In this document: positions 4,589 through 7,016 of the stretch, in pieces
Layout of the letters: every line of letters starts with the position of its first letter
Numbering within the stretch: the first letter of the stretch is position 1
From: an uncultured Intrasporangium sp.
GTDB lineage: Bacteria; Actinomycetota; Actinomycetes; Actinomycetales; Dermatophilaceae
Reading direction: 5' to 3'
Assembly (NCBI GenBank): GCA_937873285.1
Contig: CALMNV010000123.1
Coordinates: 1 to 7,016 of the forward strand
DNA length: 7,016 bases
The notes under the pieces: generated by a model
Database searches by the model: none
What the model was told of the DNA's origin: nothing
What the model saw: the letters and a program-made list of their open reading frames with translations, nothing else
Position numbers and translations under genes: made by a program

Positions 4589-7016
4589 TCAGCCCGGCAC
4601 GGCGGCGAGCAGGCGGACCAGCTCCTCCTCGCCGGGCACGCGGTGCCGCACGGTGAGGCCCTGCCCCGCGTAGTAGAAGGCGGCGTCGACCCGGTCGATG
4701 TCGACATCCCGCAACCGGGCGTAGGCCACGGCATACGTGTTCAGCTGCAGCGCTCGCACCGCCGCCTCGCGGCCGGTGGGCGCAGGACCGGTCTTCCAGT
4801 CCACGACCGTCCATCCGCCGTCGCCCCGCGGGAAGACGGCGTCGATGCGGCCGCGCACGGCGATGCCGTCGAGCACCGTCTCGACCGCCAGCTCGATCTC
4901 CTCCGGCACCCTGTCGGCCCACTCGCTGGCGAGAAAGAGCTGCTTCATGCGAGCGAGGGCGGAGGCGTCTGCGGGCTCCTCATCGGCGCTGCCGGGCAGC
5001 TCGAGGACATCGACGATCGTGGCTCGGGCGTAGTGCTCCTCGACCCAGGCGTGAAAGGCGGTTCCCTGCCTCGCGGCAGGGGCCGGCGCCAGGGGCATGG
5101 GTCGCCGCAGCGTCGCTGCGAACTCGTGCGCATCGCGCGCCAGAGCGAGCACAGCCGACGCGGACAGGTGCCGGGGCACGTCGACCACCGCCTCGACGGG
5201 CGCGTGGCGCGCATCGCGCTCGGCGAGGAGGAGCTGCAGGTCGCTGTGGCGGGGGTCGCCGGAGGGCGAGGACTCTGCGTCGGCAGCTGCCAGCGCGACG
5301 ACGCGGTCGACGACGTCGAGCAGCCTGGCGCGCCTGCTCGCCATCGGGTCGCAAGGCCACGGCGCGGACTGGCCGTCGGCGAGGAAGGGGTTGCTCGGGG
5401 CCACCAGTGTGCCCCGAGGACCGTCGACCGGGTCCGGGCGCTCGGCGTGCACGCTGGTCGTCACGCGGTCGGGCAGGGCGGTGACCACCTCGGTGAGGAA
5501 CCGGGACGGCACGGCGAGGCTCTTGCGGGTCGCGCCCCAGAAGTGCGTCGACAGCAGCAGCTCGGACCGGGCCCGGGTGAAGGCGACGTAGGCCAGGCGG
5601 CGCTCCTCGGCCAGGGCATGGTCTCCGCCCGCGACGGCGAACGCCTCGATGGCGCGCGAGAGCACCCTGCGGTCGGGAGCTCCGCGCCAGTCGATCCTCG
5701 GCAGCCCGTCCCGGTCACCGCGCAGCTCGTAAGGCACCGCGTCGATCCCGGTGAGCCAGCCCTTGTCCGTGGGGGTGCCGGTCAGCCGCCACTCGTCGTC
5801 CACGAGGCTCACTGCGGACGCGGAGTGGTCGGGAAACACTGACTCGACGAGGCAGGGGACCGCGACGACGTCCCACTCCAGGCCCTTGGCCGCATGCACC
5901 GTGAGCACCTGGACGGCCTCACTGTCGGACTCCACGTGGCCGACGTCGAGGCCGCGCTCCTGCTCCCGGGCAGCGTCGAGCCAGGCGAGGAAGCCCGCGA
6001 GCGTCGGGCGGTCCGAGCTGGCGGCATACCTCGCAGCAACGTCGGTGAAGGCGTCGAGGTGCACCCGGGCCGTGGAGTCGGTGTGCTCGGGGCGCGCAAG
6101 CACCTCGATGTCGAGCCCGAGGGCACGCTCCGCCTCCGTGACGAGGTCGACGAGCGGAAGGGCCGTGAGACGCCGCAGAGAGCGGACCACCTCGGCGAGC
6201 GCCGTGAGGCGCAGCCGCGCGGTCTCACCGATCCGGGCCCCGGAGCGGGACACCCAGCCAGGCGGCGGCAGCTCGTCGATCGCCTCGACGAGGGCCGCCT
6301 CGTCGGCGCTCTCGGGGGCGAGGTCGGAGACGGCCTCCGGGACCTCGGCGCCGCCCGGCCCTGCAACGTCGAGCGGCAGCACGGCCTGGGCCGCTCCCGC
6401 GTGCCCCGGGCGCCACGGTCGGTGGTGCAGCTCACGCGCCCAGGCCCACAGCCCGTCCAGGTCAGCGGGACCGAGCCGCGCGAACGGGCCGACCAGCAGG
6501 CGCAGCAGCCGGTCCCCGCGGCTCGGGTCCTGCACGACCTCGAGCACGGACACCAGGTCGCCCACCTCCGGGGTGAGCAGCAGGCCGCCGAGGCCGACGA
6601 CCTCCACGGGGAGCCCCTGCTCCCGGAGCGCCTCGATGGCGAGCGGGAAGTGCGCTCGCCGCCGGCACAGCACTGCCGCGGACCGGCCGGTGCGCCGACC
6701 GCTCGGGGTGTGCCAGTGCGTTGCGACCCACTGGGCGACGTGGCGCATCTCCTCAGCAACGGTGCCCAGCCGGGCGACGGTGATGCTGCCCGCGCCGGCG
6801 TCCGGTCGGGGCGTCAGCGGCGCGACGTTGTCCGCGTGCAGGGCGCCGGCGGTGACGTTGGCCGCGTCGAGGATGGCTCGGTCGTTGCGCCAGCTCGTCG
6901 ACAGCGGCAGCACGTCAGCGGGACCGGCCTGATCGCCGAACTGGCCCGGAAACCGGGCCAGCGTCGTCGCGCTGGCGCCGCGCCAGCCGTAGATGGACTG
7001 GTTGGGGTCGCCCACA
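4589..7016 (-). CDS. adnB: AdnB-like helicase-nuclease, C-terminal part (5' end outside window)
   Basis: AdnAB is the actinobacterial double-strand-break resection motor-nuclease, a heterodimer in which each subunit has an N-terminal UvrD-like motor and a C-terminal RecB-type nuclease. The window holds 808 codons and the frame is open to the edge; the first codons are VGDPNQSIYGWRGAS (motif III), so Walker A and B lie outside. Seen, numbered from 7015: STSWRND (motif IV) near 39-45, LTVHAAKGLEWD (motif V) at 371-382, EERRLAYVAFTRAR (motif VI) at 470-483, and the nuclease with H655 in GTAFH, D725 in GRIDAVF, D739/K741 in VVDWKTG and Q757/Y761 in QLNTY. All nuclease catalytic residues look intact. 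There is no cysteine cluster of the AddB type. Calling it AdnB rather than AdnA rests on gene order: from memory adnB is the partner nearer nudC and downstream of adnA. A cognate adnA would start before the right edge of this window, on the same strand. Confidence 0.88.
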   Translation of the reverse strand, partial: VGDPNQSIYGWRGASATTLARFPGQFGDQAGPADVLPLSTSWRNDRAILDAANVTAGALHADNVAPLTPRPDAGAGSITVARLGTVAEEMRHVAQWVATHWHTPSGRRTGRSAAVLCRRRAHFPLAIEALREQGLPVEVVGLGGLLLTPEVGDLVSVLEVVQDPSRGDRLLRLLVGPFARLGPADLDGLWAWARELHHRPWRPGHAGAAQAVLPLDVAGPGGAEVPEAVSDLAPESADEAALVEAIDELPPPGWVSRSGARIGETARLRLTALAEVVRSLRRLTALPLVDLVTEAERALGLDIEVLARPEHTDSTARVHLDAFTDVAARYAASSDRPTLAGFLAWLDAAREQERGLDVGHVESDSEAVQVLTVHAAKGLEWDVVAVPCLVESVFPDHSASAVSLVDDEWRLTGTPTDKGWLTGIDAVPYELRGDRDGLPRIDWRGAPDRRVLSRAIEAFAVAGGDHALAEERRLAYVAFTRARSELLLSTHFWGATRKSLAVPSRFLTEVVTALPDRVTTSVHAERPDPVDGPRGTLVAPSNPFLADGQSAPWPCDPMASRRARLLDVVDRVVALAAADAESSPSGDPRHSDLQLLLAERDARHAPVEAVVDVPRHLSASAVLALARDAHEFAATLRRPMPLAPAPAARQGTAFHAWVEEHYARATIVDVLELPGSADEEPADASALARMKQLFLASEWADRVPEEIELAVETVLDGIAVRGRIDAVFPRGDGGWTVVDWKTGPAPTGREAAVRALQLNTYAVAYARLRDVDIDRVDAAFYYAGQGLTVRHRVPGEEELVRLLAAVPG

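Noticed and set aside
3945..4922. Minus-strand frame with repeated SAVVSAVV segments that looks like a membrane helix
   Set aside because: The hydrophobic repeat is only the reverse reading of the A-D-H-R repeat, and the frame crosses the hairpins and the end of adnB in the wrong frame.
5751..6932. 393-codon open frame on the plus strand opposite adnB
   Set aside because: Ser/Arg/Thr-rich antisense shadow of the helicase-nuclease, with no motif or start signal.
1..7016. Nuclease-helicase defence island (the two helicases flanking accessory genes)
   Set aside because: Both helicases are explained by the conserved actinobacterial uvrD2 and adnB locus; there is no transposase, integrase, composition shift or toxin-antitoxin pair.

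Overview
The window is very GC-rich (visibly about 70% or more), packed with genes, and uses GTG starts and short hairpins without U-tracts. The gene set is that of an actinomycete: UvrD2, a mycoredoxin/glutaredoxin-like protein, NADH pyrophosphatase NudC and an AdnB-type helicase-nuclease. From memory, Mycobacterium tuberculosis has the same neighbourhood (uvrD2, a glutaredoxin-like gene, nudC, a membrane channel gene, then the two adn genes). Compact genes and the local word use suggest Micrococcales, perhaps the Intrasporangiaceae, but that placement is inference. I see no RNA gene, mobile element or CRISPR array.

Layout: 1-852 (-) is the N-terminal 284 codons of UvrD2, cut by the window edge. 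849-1703 (-) is a PPK2-family polyphosphate kinase whose stop overlaps the apparent CTG start of uvrD2. 1751-2011 (+) is a mycoredoxin-like protein, divergent from ppk2. 2030-2956 (-) is nudC, convergent with the mycoredoxin gene. 2997-4484 (+) is an aminoglycoside/macrolide-phosphotransferase-fold protein with a long disordered tail that has lost two catalytic aspartates. 4485-4588 is a convergent intergenic region with a strong perfect hairpin. 4589-7016 (-) is the C-terminal part of an AdnB-like helicase-nuclease, cut at its 5' end by the window edge.

How the genes may work together: the two helicases serve DNA damage handling, with AdnB (together with AdnA, expected just beyond the right edge) resecting double-strand breaks and UvrD2 unwinding DNA. 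NudC and the mycoredoxin deal with NAD(H)/RNA-cap hydrolysis and mycothiol-dependent disulfide reduction. PPK2 links polyphosphate to nucleotide pools and appears translationally coupled to uvrD2.

The best leads are: the predicted pseudokinase with its repeat-bearing tail; a near-perfect inverted repeat that places mirror-image -10 elements exactly 6 nt from the GTG starts of nudC and the phosphotransferase-fold gene (paired leaderless promoters); the probable CTG start of uvrD2; and the ppk2-uvrD2 overlap. I found no clear sign of a wholly new defence or mobile system.
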